Assembly (NCBI RefSeq): GCF_900104515.1
Contig: NZ_FNJL01000002.1
Span: forward strand, 62,001-126,000
DNA from: Paracidovorax cattleyae
Lineage (GTDB): Bacteria > Pseudomonadota > Gammaproteobacteria > Burkholderiales > Burkholderiaceae_C
Length of the DNA stretch: 64,000 bases
Direction: 5' to 3'
This document shows, in pieces, positions 8,547 to 17,868 of this stretch. The notes under the pieces were generated by a model. The model saw nothing but the letters and a program-made list of their open reading frames with translations. It ran no database searches and was not told the origin of the DNA. The translations under genes were made by a program, and so were the position numbers. The stretch's first letter is position 1, and every line of letters starts with the position of its first letter.

Positions 8547-8965
8547 TGTTTTAACTCCCCGGTCGATCCGCGCGGCAATGACAGCGGCCCCCCACCCCCG
8601 CGCGGGAGGGGTGACGATCGAAATCATCTTGCCATAGCGCCAGGATTACTGTCGAGCCCGGGGACTGTTGCCAGGGCGGTACGGCAGACAGGTTGATGAT
8701 CAGCAACGAGCTGACGAAGAAGAAGGCCAGAGTCAGGCCGTAGAACCACGCCGCGGCCGGCACCAGGCGGTCCTGCACGAGCCTGGCTCCGTTCGCATTA
8801 GCCCTTGGACAGGGCGTCTCCACTGAAGCTGGGACTGCCTGCGTGGAGTTGGGGCTTTCGCGAATCGCAGCTGCAGCACTTGAGGCTCTTGCGCCACAGG
8901 GCGAAACCTTGACCGCTGCCGGCGCAAGGCAGTTGCTCACTGACTTGGACCCCATCAAGACTACG
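8547..8965. other. Gap with unidentified gene debris between MCP and IS630 remnant
   Basis: No intact gene is visible. On the minus strand about 8640-8790 encodes a stretch with one clear hydrophobic helix (AWFYGLTLAFFFVSSLLIIN). On the plus strand about 8795-8977 encodes an open, protein-like tail rich in Ala/Leu (for example ALEALAPQGETLTAAG and DLDPIKTTLA) that stops exactly where the IS630-type remnant begins. Both look like pieces of genes truncated by rearrangement. Neither family was recognised. Confidence 0.35.
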
Positions 8966-9070
8966 CTAGCTATGTGAGTCAGAAGTCCGCAGGCAGAATT
9001 CAGCGACGGATTGCAGAATCTCGTCGGCTGTTTTGATCCAGACGAATGGTTTGGGTGCGGCATTGTTCAT
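8966..9070 (-). mobile_element. IS630-family transposase C-terminal remnant
   Basis: From about 9070 the minus strand encodes a 34-residue tail containing KPFVWIKTADEILQSV and ending CLRTSDSHS with a TAG stop at 8966-8968. The pattern P-K-P-F-V-W-x-K-T-A-D-E-I-L is the standard end of IS630-family (Tc1/mariner-like) transposases. The catalytic DDE portion is absent. The upstream junction lies in the interrupted Rhs gene, which suggests that IS insertion or recombination removed the Rhs C-terminus. TA dinucleotides, the usual IS630 target, flank the tail (8967-8968 and 8971-8972). Confidence 0.65.
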
Positions 9071-10108
9071 AGCGACGTTGCGGCGTCGTGCTTCCAGGTG
9101 GAGCGGGCGCCGTCCGCCTCGATGCGCTCGGCCACGCGGGCCAGGCCTCCCGCGCCCGAGAACACGTAGCGGCGCTGGCGGCCCAGGCCGTCGGTGACCA
9201 GCGTGCTGGCGCGCACCGGCTGCGGTGGCGAGGCCGTCGGGTCCGCCGGGATCGGGGTGTAGTCGAAGCGCAGGTCCAGCCCGTGCGGCGTGGCCTGCGC
9301 GGCCACGCGGCCTTGGGCGTCGTAGGCATAGCGCGTCATCGGGCGGCCGGCGCGGGCATGGCCCGTCATGCGGCCCGGGTGGGCCGCGTCTCCGTACTCG
9401 AAGCGGCGCACGGTGCAGCCCGTGCGGTCGGTCACCTGGGCCAGCTCCCCGCGGCCGGTATAGGCGTACCGCACGAGCGCGGGCGGCGCGGGCCGGTCGG
9501 ACAGGGTTTCCCGGGCCTGGTGCGGATCGGCCTGCAGCCACACGGCCACGAGGCGCACGCCGCTGTCCGCGCCCCAGCCGTGCGCCGCCGGCGAGGCCGG
9601 GGCCACGTGCTCCAGTTCGAAGCCGTAGCGGCGGCCGGCCTCGTCTGTGATGCTGCGCAGGTGGCCCGCGAAAGGCCCGTCCGCATGGCGCTCGTGGCGC
9701 TGCACGCGGCCGAAGCGGTCGCAAATGCCGTGCAGCACGCCGTGCCGGGCCGCATGGTCGTCCGTGTTGCCCGTGTCGTCCGTGCCGGTTGTCGGGCCGT
9801 CCGGCGCGGCGGGCACCGGCCCCGGCGCGAACACCCACCAGGGGCCCAGCGGCGATGCGGTGGCTACGGTGCTGCGCGCATCGGTGCGCACGGACTCTGG
9901 CAGGGCACTCCACAGGCGGGCGAGGCACCCAGCATGGCCGCCCTGGTGCGCGCCAGGCAGGTGCTCCGTGCCGCAGCGCACGAGCTGGGCACACCGAGCA
10001 GGCGATGCCGCCGGCCGAGCCGATCAGCACGGTGTGCGAGCCCTGCACGATGGGCCCGCCTTTCTTCGTGAGGTCTGTCTGGCGTGCGGCTGGCTTGCCC
10101 TGGGTCAT
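9067..10108 (-). pseudogene. Decayed PAAR-Rhs family gene
   Basis: From ATG 10108 the minus strand reads a PAAR-like cap (MTQGKPAARQTDLTKKGGPI, then VLIGSAGGIACSVC). The frame then shifts and jumps to Rhs N-terminal sequence (LARLWSALPESVRTDA, GPWWVFAPG), skipping about 100 residues that normally link the two. YD-type repeats follow (DRFGRV, YTGRGELAQVTDRTG, YAYDAQGRVAAQ, TDGLGRQRRY). The frame ends at 9067, where IS630-type sequence begins; the rest of the beta-barrel shell and the variable C-terminal toxin are gone. Intact PAAR-Rhs proteins are type VI secretion effectors of over 1,300 residues. This copy has an internal deletion, a frameshift and a lost toxin end, so it cannot act as one. 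Confidence 0.8.
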
Positions 10109-10307
10109 GCGGTGCGGCCCGGCCGGCGGCGGCCGAACGGTGGAGCTCAAAACGGCCGCGATGATAGGAAGCGCCTTTCGGGGAGGGTAGGGCTTCCGGA
10201 AATATGTTTTGTGTCGGAGTTCTTTGGTTATCGAGGGGTAAATGAAGCGTTATGGCCGGGGCCGCCGTTCCGCGCCGCACCGCCTGTCGGCACGACGCTT
10301 CCCGCGA

Positions 10308-11615
10308 TCAGGTTTCGGCAGCCTGCATCAGGGCCTGCAAGGCGGCTTCCACATCGCCGGCCTCCACGCCGTCCACGGGCGCGAGGTGGTCTGCCAGTGC
10401 CGCCAGGGCGCCGGGCTCCTTCTGCAGCCGGGCGATCGCCTGGCCCGCGTCGCGCGGCGCGGTGAAGCCCGTACTCTGCAGCAGCAGGCGGCCGTCCGCG
10501 GCGACCAGCTTGAAGTAGAAACGGCCGTCGGCCTCGCGGTACTGCTTGAACGAGGGGAGGGCGGTGGCCTTGGCGGTCACGCGCGGCGCGCTGGCGGCAG
10601 CACCGCCGCCGCGCAGGCTGCGCAGGCCCACGGCATGGCGCAGGTCGCGCAGCAGGGGGCCGGCCTCCGCACGGGCCTTCCCGGCGCCCGCGAGCAGGAT
10701 GTCCTCGATGCGGCCCGGGTCGGCGATCAGCGCGTCGTAGCGCTCGCGCATCGGCCCGACCACGCCGTCCACGCGCTCGAACAGGATCTGCTTGGCCTCG
10801 CCCCAGGCGATGCCCTCGGCGAACTGCCGGCGCAGCGCCTCGGTTTCCGCATCGGTGGCGAATGCGCGGTAGATCTGGAACAGGGCGGAGCCCTCGGTGT
10901 CCTTGGGTTCGCCGGGCGCGCGCGAATCGGTCTGGATGCTGTTGATCAGCCGGCGCAGCTGCTCGCGCGGCGAGAAGAGCGGGATCGTGTTGTCGTAGCT
11001 CTTGCTCATCTTGCGGCCGTCCAGCCCGGGCAGGGTGGCCACGTGCTCGTCGATCGCCGCCTCGGGCAGCACGAAATGCTCGCCGTAGAGGTGGTTGAAG
11101 CTCGATGCGATGTCGCGCGCCATCTCGATGTGCTGCACCTGGTCGCGCCCCACGGGCACCTGGTGCGCCTTGAAGGCCAGGATGTCGGCGGCCATCAGCA
11201 CCGGGTACATGAACAGGCCGGCCGTCACGCCGTCGTCCAGCTCCCGGCCCGCGGCCTCGTTCTTGTCCTGCGATGCCTTGTAGGCATGGGCGCGGTTGAG
11301 CAGACCCTTGCCAGTCACGCACGACAGCAGCCAGTTCAGCTCCGGGATCTCGGGAATGTCGGACTGCCGGTAGAACGTGACGTGCTCCGGGTCCAGGCCC
11401 GCGGCCAGCCAGCTCGCGGCGATCTCCACCGTGGAGCGCTGGATGCGCGCCGGATCCTCGCACTTGATGAGCGCGTGGTAGTTCGCCAGGAAGTAGAAGC
11501 TCTGCACGCCGGGCCGCTGGCTGGCCGCCACCGAGGGGCGGATCGAGCCGACGAAGTTGCCCAGGTGGGGCGTGCCCGTGGTCGTGATGCCGGTGAGAAA
11601 GCGCGTGGTGCTCAT
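10308..11615 (-). CDS. trpS: Tryptophan--tRNA ligase
   Basis: A class I aminoacyl-tRNA synthetase of 435 residues that charges tRNA-Trp. The HIGH-like motif is TPHLGN near residue 14, and the KMSKS loop is intact in GRKMSKSYDNT. The N-terminal ~335 residues match the usual TrpRS core. The remaining ~100 residues form a C-terminal extension seen in Burkholderiales enzymes. Start 11615 (MSTTRFLTGITTTG) fits the family; upstream open frame is spurious. It lies about 90 bp downstream of the site-2 protease gene on the same strand, a common pairing in beta-proteobacteria. The region 10109-10307 before the Rhs remnant shows no gene. Confidence 0.96.
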   Translation of the reverse strand: MSTTRFLTGITTTGTPHLGNFVGSIRPSVAASQRPGVQSFYFLANYHALIKCEDPARIQRSTVEIAASWLAAGLDPEHVTFYRQSDIPEIPELNWLLSCVTGKGLLNRAHAYKASQDKNEAAGRELDDGVTAGLFMYPVLMAADILAFKAHQVPVGRDQVQHIEMARDIASSFNHLYGEHFVLPEAAIDEHVATLPGLDGRKMSKSYDNTIPLFSPREQLRRLINSIQTDSRAPGEPKDTEGSALFQIYRAFATDAETEALRRQFAEGIAWGEAKQILFERVDGVVGPMRERYDALIADPGRIEDILLAGAGKARAEAGPLLRDLRHAVGLRSLRGGGAAASAPRVTAKATALPSFKQYREADGRFYFKLVAADGRLLLQSTGFTAPRDAGQAIARLQKEPGALAALADHLAPVDGVEAGDVEAALQALMQAAET

Positions 11616-11707
11616 GGTCGAAGCGGCTCGGGGCCGAAAGGAGAACGGAAAACGGAACCGGGAAGAAAGGCGCGGGCCGCCGCACGGCCCGCGGGCGCTG
11701 TGCCGGC

Positions 11708-12376
11708 TCAGCCCAGCAGGGCCGTGAGCGGCGTGAGCAGCAGGCTGATGGCCGAATAGCCCAGGGACATCAGCGGCCGCAGCCACACCGTTCCCACGAT
11801 GCCCGCCACCACCAGCGCCAGCACGATGAAGAAGCCGTAGGGCTCGATGCGCGAGAGCCAGCTGGCCTGCCGCCAGGGCAGCAGCCCCACGAGGATGCGC
11901 CCGCCGTCCAGCGGCGGCAGGGGGAACAGGTTGAACGCCCACATCACGAGGTTCACCAGCACGCCGGCGCGTGCCATCTCCATGAAGAAGCGCTCGTCCA
12001 CCCCGAAGCCCACCAGCATCACCAGCAGCACGGCCCACAGCACCGCCTGCACGAAATTGGAGGCCGGCCCCGCGAGCGCGACCCAGATCATGTCCCGCTT
12101 GGGGTTGCGCAGGTGTCCGAAATTCACCGGCACCGGCTTGGCGTAGCCGAACAGGAACGTGCCCGACGTCGCGAAATACAGCAGCAGCGGCATCAGGATC
12201 GTGCCCACCGGATCGATGTGCTTGAGCGGATTGAGCGTGATGCGCCCCATCATCAACGCGGTGTTGTCGCCGAAGTGGCGCGCGGCATAGCCGTGGGCCG
12301 CCTCGTGCACAGTGATCGCGAAGAGCACCGGCAGGGCGTAGATGAGGATGGTTTGGATGAGGTTGGAGAAGTCCAC
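11708..12376 (-). CDS. Site-2 protease family (M50) membrane metallopeptidase
   Basis: A 222-residue, mostly hydrophobic protein with about five or six membrane segments. The zinc-binding motif HEAAH is near residue 25 (VHEAAHGYAARHFGD). The second catalytic motif is NLFPLPPLDGGRIL near 170, the N-x-F/L-P-x-x-P-L-D-G-G form of compact site-2 proteases. No PDZ or CBS domain is present, so this is the short YwhC-like type. Substrate is unknown. It precedes trpS on the same strand. The divergent region 12377-12514 separates it from the second chemoreceptor. Confidence 0.88.
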   Translation of the reverse strand: MDFSNLIQTILIYALPVLFAITVHEAAHGYAARHFGDNTALMMGRITLNPLKHIDPVGTILMPLLLYFATSGTFLFGYAKPVPVNFGHLRNPKRDMIWVALAGPASNFVQAVLWAVLLVMLVGFGVDERFFMEMARAGVLVNLVMWAFNLFPLPPLDGGRILVGLLPWRQASWLSRIEPYGFFIVLALVVAGIVGTVWLRPLMSLGYSAISLLLTPLTALLG

Positions 12377-12514
12377 CGGCCGATTGTCTCAGAGGCCGCG
12401 TTGCGCACCCCGCACGCGGCAGGGGAACCCCTTGGACCGGGCGGCCCGTACCGGCGGTAGGATATCCAATTGTTGCCAAATGCAACCACGCAAAACCCAC
12501 AGGAGACACCAGTG

Positions 12515-13717
12515 ATGGCTTGGGATGGATGGAGAACGGGGACGCGGCTCGTCCTGGCCTTCGGATCGGTGGCGCTGCTGGTGGCAGGGCTCATGGGCGT
12601 CGGCCTGTCCGACATCGGCCGGGCGCAGGATGCCCACCGCGCCGCGCTGGAGGCGGCGTCGGCCTTGCCGGACGCCGCCCAGCGCGCGCCGATCGAGCGC
12701 GCGGTCACCGCGGCGGAAGCCGAGCTGTCCGGCATGCGCGCCTGGTTGCTGGGCCTGGGTTGCGCGGTGTTCGCGGTGGCGGGCGCGGCCTTCGTGCTGC
12801 TGCGCCGCGGCATCGTAGCCCCGCTAGACCAGGCGATCCTCATCGCCGAGACCGTCGCCGCCGGCGACCTGAGCCAGGAGTTCAGCTCCGACCTGCAGGG
12901 CGATTTCGGGCGCCTGCTGGGGGCGCTGGGCACCATGGAGGACACGCTGACCGAGCTCGTCTCGCGCATCCAGCAGTCCACGCACGCCATCGGCGCCAGT
13001 GCCGGGGAGATCGACGCCGGCAATGGCGACCTGGAGCGCCGCACGGGCGAGCAGGTCGCCTCCCTGGCCGAGACCGCGCAGAGCATGGAGCAGCTCACCG
13101 CCACCGTCCGCCAGAACGCCGACCGCGCGCGGTCCGCCAGCGGCCTGGCCGTGCAGGCCTCCGGCACGGCCGAGCGCGGCGGCACCGTGGTGGGCCAGGT
13201 CGTGCAGACCATGCAGGCCATCAGTGGCAGCTCGCACAAGATCGTGGACATCATCCAGGTGATCGAGGGCATCGCCTTCCAGACCAACATCCTGGCGCTC
13301 AACGCGGCCGTGGAGGCCGCCCGCGCGGGCGAGCAGGGGCGCGGCTTCGCCGTGGTCGCCTCCGAAGTGCGCAGCCTGGCGCAGCGCAGCGCGGTGGCCG
13401 CGCGCGAGATCAAGGGCCTGATCGACGCATCGGTGGAGCAGGTGCGCAGCGGCGCGGGGCTGGTGGACGAGGCCGGGCGCACCATGCAGGACATCGTCGG
13501 TGCGGTGGGGCAGGTCAGTGGCCTGCTGGCGGAAATCTCGCACGCGCTGCAGGAGCAGAGCGACGGCATCGTCCACGTGAACCAGTCCGTCGCGCAGATG
13601 GAAGGCACCACGCAGCAGAACGCCGCGCTGGTGCAGCAGGCCTCGCGCGCGGCCACCGCGCTGAACGACCGCGCGCAGGACCTTCAGCGCGCGGTAGGCG
13701 CGTTCAAGCTGGATTGA
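12515..13717 (+). CDS. Methyl-accepting chemotaxis protein with minimal periplasmic region
   Basis: A 400-residue chemoreceptor. TM1 is about 10-32 and TM2 about 75-97, leaving only about 40 residues outside the membrane, too short for a normal ligand-binding domain. HAMP follows to about 150. The signalling hairpin has its tip [13 protein letters not shown] near 253, and the protein ends VGAFKLD without a CheR-docking pentapeptide. The start at 12515 has AGGAG at 12501-12505. It is the only plus-strand gene between four minus-strand housekeeping genes and converges on the YciO-type gene with 8 bp between stops. It may sense membrane or energy state, or act through another receptor; that is inference from the missing sensor. 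Confidence 0.9.
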   Translation: MAWDGWRTGTRLVLAFGSVALLVAGLMGVGLSDIGRAQDAHRAALEAASALPDAAQRAPIERAVTAAEAELSGMRAWLLGLGCAVFAVAGAAFVLLRRGIVAPLDQAILIAETVAAGDLSQEFSSDLQGDFGRLLGALGTMEDTLTELVSRIQQSTHAIGASAGEIDAGNGDLERRTGEQVASLAETAQSMEQLTATVRQNADRARSASGLAVQASGTAERGGTVVGQVVQTMQAISGSSHKIVDIIQVIEGIAFQTNILALNAAVEAARAGEQGRGFAVVASEVRSLAQRSAVAAREIKGLIDASVEQVRSGAGLVDEAGRTMQDIVGAVGQVSGLLAEISHALQEQSDGIVHVNQSVAQMEGTTQQNAALVQQASRAATALNDRAQDLQRAVGAFKLD

Positions 13718-13725
13718 GCCGGTCT

Positions 13726-14361
13726 CTACAGCCCCAGCGCCGACAGCGGCCCTCGGCCCTCGCGCACCACGCGCGGGTCGCCGCCCGTGGCCATGTCGGT
13801 CAGGTCCACCACGGTGGTCGGCTCCAGCGGGCAGGCGCCCGCGTCCACCACGGCATCGATCTGGTGTTCGAAGCGCGCGCGGATCTCGGTGGGGTCGTTC
13901 ATCGGCTCCGTCTCGCCGGGCGGGATCAGCGTGGTGGCCAGCAGGGGCGCGCCGTGCAGTTCCAGCAGCAACTGCAGCCCCTTGCGGTCGGGCACGCGCA
14001 GGCCGATGGTCTTGCGCTGCGGATGGCTCACGCGGCGCGGCACTTCCCTGGTCGCGTCCAGGATGAAGGTGTAGGGGCCGGGCGTGGCCTGCTTCACGAG
14101 GCGGTACTGGCGGTTGTCCACGCGGGCGTAGTTGGACACTTCCGACAGGTCGCGGCACAGCAGCGTCAGGTGGTGCTTTTCGTCCACCTGCCGGATGCGG
14201 CGCAGCCGGTCCACGGCGTCCTTGTCGTCGAGCTGGCAGACGAGCGCGTAGCTGGAATCCGTGGGCACCGCGAGCACCGCGCCTCGGGCCAGCAGCGCTG
14301 CGGCCTGCTTGAGCAGCCGGGGCTGCGGGTTGTCGGGGTGGACTTCGAAATACTGGGCCAT
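13726..14361 (-). CDS. YciO/Sua5 family (YrdC-fold) protein
   Basis: A 211-residue YrdC-fold protein. The N-terminal half has the KxR/SxT-like RNA and ATP binding pattern of the family (AVPTDSSYALVCQLDD, HHLTLLCRDLSEVS). Its length fits YciO (about 206 residues) rather than the longer Sua5 with an extra domain. The Sua5/TsaC branch makes threonylcarbamoyl-AMP for tRNA t6A. YciO members share the fold but have weaker activity, so the role here is open. It is 8 bp downstream of the PHP phosphoesterase stop/start junction and is probably cotranscribed with it, as in many proteobacteria. Confidence 0.85.
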   Translation of the reverse strand: MAQYFEVHPDNPQPRLLKQAAALLARGAVLAVPTDSSYALVCQLDDKDAVDRLRRIRQVDEKHHLTLLCRDLSEVSNYARVDNRQYRLVKQATPGPYTFILDATREVPRRVSHPQRKTIGLRVPDRKGLQLLLELHGAPLLATTLIPPGETEPMNDPTEIRARFEHQIDAVVDAGACPLEPTTVVDLTDMATGGDPRVVREGRGPLSALGL

Positions 14362-14369
14362 GGGGGGTG

Positions 14370-15233
14370 TCAGTGGGCGCGCCGCACGCGGTCGGCCAGC
14401 AGCTCCCACACGGGCGTGAGGGCGCCGGGCAGGGGCGGCAGCGTGCCCAGGTCGGTGTGCGATTCGTCGGGGCTGTGGAAGTCGCTGCCGCGCGAGGCGG
14501 CCAGGCCGAATTCCTGCGCCATGGCCGCGTAGGTGACGTATTCGGCCGCGGTGTGGCTGCCCGTGACCACCTCGACGCCCTGGCCGCCATGCTGCCGGAA
14601 TTCGGAAAACAGCGCGTATTCCTGCGTGGCCGAGAACTTGTAGCGGGCCGGGTGCGCGATCACGGCCATGCCGCCGGCCTGCGTGATCCAGCGCACCGCG
14701 TCGCCCAGCGCGGCCCAGCGGTGCGGCACGTAGCCGGGCTTGCCCTCGGTGAGGAAGCGGCGGAACACCTCGGAAGTGTCGCGGCATACGCCCGTCTCGA
14801 CGAGGAAGCGCGCGAAATGCGTGCGGGAGATGAGTTCGGGATTGCCCACGTAGCGCAGCGCGCCTTCGTAGGCGTTGCGGATGCCGACCTGCGCGAGCTG
14901 CTGCGCCATCTCCTGCGCGCGCTGGCAGCGGCCGCCGCGCGTGTCGGCCAGGCCCTGCACCAGCTGCGCATCGTCCGGATCGAAGCCGAGCCCGACGATG
15001 TGCACCGTGGTGCCGATGAAGGTCACCGAGATCTCCACGCCGGTGAGGTAGTCCATGCCCTGCGCGGCCGCAGCGGCCATGGCACGGTGCTGGCCGCCGA
15101 CTTCGTCGTGGTCGGTCAGCGCCCAGAGCTCGACACCGTTGGCGCGCGCCCGCTGCGCCAGCACCTCGGGCGTGAGCGTGCCGTCGGACACCACGGAGTG
15201 GCAATGGAGGTCGGCGTTCAGAGCGGTGGGCAC
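14370..15233 (-). CDS. PHP-domain phosphoesterase (RNase AM/YciV type)
   Basis: A 287-residue PHP metal-dependent phosphoesterase. Metal-ligand motifs are visible in order: DLHCHSVVSDG at 8-18, LTDHDEVGG near 40, GVEIS near 67, AHPARY near 190, and GSDFHSPD near 250. Family members such as E. coli YciV (Rnm/TrpH) release nucleotides 5'-3' from short RNA and act on pAp. Conserved sequence starts right at a GTG codon (15233: V-PTALNADLHCHS), and no in-frame ATG is close, so GTG is the likely start. There is no evident Shine-Dalgarno, while TACAAT lies 12 bases upstream; a leaderless message is possible. It pairs with the YciO-type gene downstream. Confidence 0.88.
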   Translation of the reverse strand: MPTALNADLHCHSVVSDGTLTPEVLAQRARANGVELWALTDHDEVGGQHRAMAAAAAQGMDYLTGVEISVTFIGTTVHIVGLGFDPDDAQLVQGLADTRGGRCQRAQEMAQQLAQVGIRNAYEGALRYVGNPELISRTHFARFLVETGVCRDTSEVFRRFLTEGKPGYVPHRWAALGDAVRWITQAGGMAVIAHPARYKFSATQEYALFSEFRQHGGQGVEVVTGSHTAAEYVTYAAMAQEFGLAASRGSDFHSPDESHTDLGTLPPLPGALTPVWELLADRVRRAH

Positions 15234-15321
15234 GGAATCATTGTAGGACCGCGGTTTCGCGTTTGGATACGCATACCCCTGAAAATGCCGGAAACGGCGC
15301 GACCGTGGATGGCGCCTGCCT

Positions 15322-16554
15322 CTAGGATGCCCGCTTCTTGCCCAGCTCCCGCCCGGCACTCGCCATGGTGACTGCCAGCAGCGTGGCAGCGAGCACCGGC
15401 AGCATCGCCTGACGTATGCCAAATCGCTCGCCCAGAAAGCCGAGCATCGGAGGCCCGACCAGGAACGCCATGTATCCCAGCGTCGCCGTGATGCTGACCC
15501 GTGTGGCGGTGTCGCCTTCTCCCTCTCCGGCGGCAGACATGGCGAGCGGAAAGCCCAGGGATGCGCCGATGCCCCAGAGTACGATTGCGCACACGGTGAG
15601 CCAGGGGCTCGGCGAAAAAATCACCAGGGCGAGCGCCAGGCTGGCCGAGAGCGTGCAGATCCGGAACACGGCGGCCCTGCCGATCCGCCTGACGACCCAG
15701 TTGCCGCAGAAGCGGCCCACGGTCATGCTGGCGGTGAAGACCATGTACACCGCGACGCCCGCCGTATTCGTCAAGCCGTGGCCGTCGATCATCAGGATGG
15801 GCAGCCAGTCGTTCGCAGCTCCCTCGGCCAACGCCAGGGCCATGCAGAGAAACCCGATCATCAGCAGGCGAGCGTCGTAGATCTCCGTCCAGAACGAAGT
15901 TTTTCCGGTCCTGTCCGGCTGCCGGACCGTGTCTGCGAGATGGCGGATCTGGTGCCAGGTGAGCGCCAGGGCGATCACCGCCACGGCCCCCAGATGCCAC
16001 AGGACGGACGTTCCGTAGGCCGACAGACCCATGCCCACGGCTGCGCCGATGAGTGTGCCCAGGCTGAAGAATCCATGGCATGCCGGCAAAACCGGTTTTG
16101 CCGCGAGCCGTTCGAGCTCCACGCCGTCGATGTTTGCGCCGATGTCCACCCATCCCATGCCCGTGCCGACCATCACGAAACCCAGGAAGCACAGCCAGAC
16201 GGCACTCAGTTGCACAGCGATGCCGATGCCCACGATGCCCAGCAGCAGGGTCGCCAGGCCGGCCTGCACCGTGCTGCGCGGGCCGATCCGCATGGTCAGC
16301 TTTCCGGCGGTCAGGATACCCAGCATCGAGCCCGCGGAAAATCCGAACAGGGTCCAGCCCATCTCTTCAATGGAGGCGTGCAGCCCGTCACGGATCGACG
16401 GTGTGCGGGACGCCCAGCTGGCCAGGCCCACGCCGGGGATGAAAAAGGCGGTATTGAGCGCCCACGTTCGAGCCCGAAGGGAGTCGCTGGTCATATGCGA
16501 CTGCCCGGAGGCAGCACGGGAGCGGGTAGGGGAAACGGCGTTTGCGTTGGACAT
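15322..16554 (-). CDS. MFS transporter, putative amino-acid/antimetabolite exporter
   Basis: A 410-residue, 12-helix major facilitator protein. The region after helix 2 has GKLTMRIGPRSTV where the family carries its loop motif, and helix 5 contains GTGMGWVDIGANIDG. It resembles YbjJ/fucose-permease-like MFS members; substrate is not predictable from sequence alone. The start at 16554 gives a 20-residue polar leader; ATG 16494 (MTSDSLRARTW) is an alternative closer to helix 1. It follows the aminotransferase on the same strand after 153 bp. A methyltransferase plus aminotransferase upstream suggests it exports or protects against the product of that pathway. Export direction is inferred from context only. 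Confidence 0.75.
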   Translation of the reverse strand: MSNANAVSPTRSRAASGQSHMTSDSLRARTWALNTAFFIPGVGLASWASRTPSIRDGLHASIEEMGWTLFGFSAGSMLGILTAGKLTMRIGPRSTVQAGLATLLLGIVGIGIAVQLSAVWLCFLGFVMVGTGMGWVDIGANIDGVELERLAAKPVLPACHGFFSLGTLIGAAVGMGLSAYGTSVLWHLGAVAVIALALTWHQIRHLADTVRQPDRTGKTSFWTEIYDARLLMIGFLCMALALAEGAANDWLPILMIDGHGLTNTAGVAVYMVFTASMTVGRFCGNWVVRRIGRAAVFRICTLSASLALALVIFSPSPWLTVCAIVLWGIGASLGFPLAMSAAGEGEGDTATRVSITATLGYMAFLVGPPMLGFLGERFGIRQAMLPVLAATLLAVTMASAGRELGKKRAS

Positions 16555-16707
16555 GGCTGATGACGACGTGCGGGGGCGCTGGCGAACCTTGATTCCGGCT
16601 GCCCCGCGCACGTGCACCACCGGGGCGCCGAGGGCTCGGGAGGCCAGGGTGCTCTGCTTCGCCTGCCGCGACCGGTCGGCGTGGTTTCGGGTCGGACGGG
16701 ACCGGAG

Positions 16708-17868
16708 TCAATGGCCGGCGTAGCGTTCGAGCCCCTGGCTGAGCAGATCGAGCGCCTCGCGGGTGACGTGTTCCGGATAGCTCGTCGGAATGCGGATGTA
16801 CTGGCCGGAAACGCCTGAGTAATTGCTGGCGGTGGCCAGCACCAGGCCGAAATCGCCTAGCACCTGATCGGCGAACTCCTCGACATCGTCCACGGGAAGG
16901 TCCACGAACACCTGGGTGCCGGCCGGCGGCAGTTCCGAGTACCCGGCCTGCGTGCGGCGCAGGAAGTCGTGCACGACGGTTCGACTGCCGAGCACCTGCC
17001 TTCTGAGCCGCTCGTTGCCCCGTACGATCAGGGAAGCCGCCTTCGTCTGCGCTGGGGTACAGACGGCGACGCACTCGATTTCCACGAGCCCGGCCATGGC
17101 CTCGATGTTTTCGATGGACGATGTCAGCCATCCCACCCGCAGGCCCGGCGCGCCGTAGTTCTTCGACATCGAGTTGACGGTGTAGATCGACGAGAAGTCT
17201 TCGGCTTCATGGAAGGGAGAGTGCAGTTGCTCGCTGCCGAAGATGAATCCGTCGTACACCATATCAAGCACCAGCGCGATGCCGCGCTCCGCCAGGGCGG
17301 GTACCAGGGCCTGCATGAAGGCGCCGGGGTAGATGCCGCCGAGCGGATTGTGGGGAAAATTGAGGTAGATGAGCCTCGTGTCCGGTCGGCACAAGGCCAG
17401 AAGCTCTGCGGCGCAGGGGTATTCCTGCTGCATGTGGTAGTAAACCATCTTGTAACCTTCCGCCGACAGCAGCGCGGGCACCGCGCCGAAGACCGGCGCC
17501 AGGCATATCGCAGAGCACGAACCGGCCGCATGGCTTTTGGCATGGCGAAAGGCCAGCGACAAGCCATGCATGGCGCCGTTGGTGATCAGGATGTTCTCCT
17601 TGGCCAGCCCGAGGCCGTACGTGGCGTTGTCACGCATGCAGATGGCATCCAGAAGCCCTGGATTGCCATTGCAATCTGCATATTGAAAGATGTCGTCCCT
17701 GGCAGAAGTGGGGGCGGGCAATTCAGTGGATGGCCACACGGGCACGTTCTCGACGAAGTAGCACGCCTGGTCCTGCAACTTCCACCGGGCATATTTCAGC
17801 CGTTGCTGAAGTGTGCTGAGAGAACTGTCGGTGCGTACGATCCTGTGTCTTTCATGAAGCCGCATCAT
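16708..17868 (-). CDS. PLP-dependent class I/II aminotransferase (MrsB-like context)
   Basis: A 386-residue fold-type I aminotransferase. The PLP-binding lysine is Lys236 in [16 protein letters not shown]. The cofactor-binding D-x-x-Y ([11 protein letters not shown]) lies about 30 residues before it, and the ring-stacking/asparagine region is [10 protein letters not shown]. The C-terminal arginine motif is in [11 protein letters not shown]. The first ATG (17868) overlaps the methyltransferase stop as ATGA, so translation is coupled; a second ATG follows directly. Coupling to a keto-acid methyltransferase suggests it transaminates an amino acid to the 2-oxo acid, or the methylated 2-oxo acid back to an amino acid, as proposed for MrsB in 3-methylarginine synthesis. 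Substrate remains unproven. Confidence 0.8.
   Translation of the reverse strand: MMRLHERHRIVRTDSSLSTLQQRLKYARWKLQDQACYFVENVPVWPSTELPAPTSARDDIFQYADCNGNPGLLDAICMRDNATYGLGLAKENILITNGAMHGLSLAFRHAKSHAAGSCSAICLAPVFGAVPALLSAEGYKMVYYHMQQEYPCAAELLALCRPDTRLIYLNFPHNPLGGIYPGAFMQALVPALAERGIALVLDMVYDGFIFGSEQLHSPFHEAEDFSSIYTVNSMSKNYGAPGLRVGWLTSSIENIEAMAGLVEIECVAVCTPAQTKAASLIVRGNERLRRQVLGSRTVVHDFLRRTQAGYSELPPAGTQVFVDLPVDDVEEFADQVLGDFGLVLATASNYSGVSGQYIRIPTSYPEHVTREALDLLSQGLERYAGH

Noticed and set aside
12824-14590. A long minus-strand frame that seems to extend the YciO-type protein into the MCP region
   Set aside because: The part beyond 14361 or before 13726 is shadow of the PHP gene and of the MCP; the YrdC fold is complete within 13726-14361.
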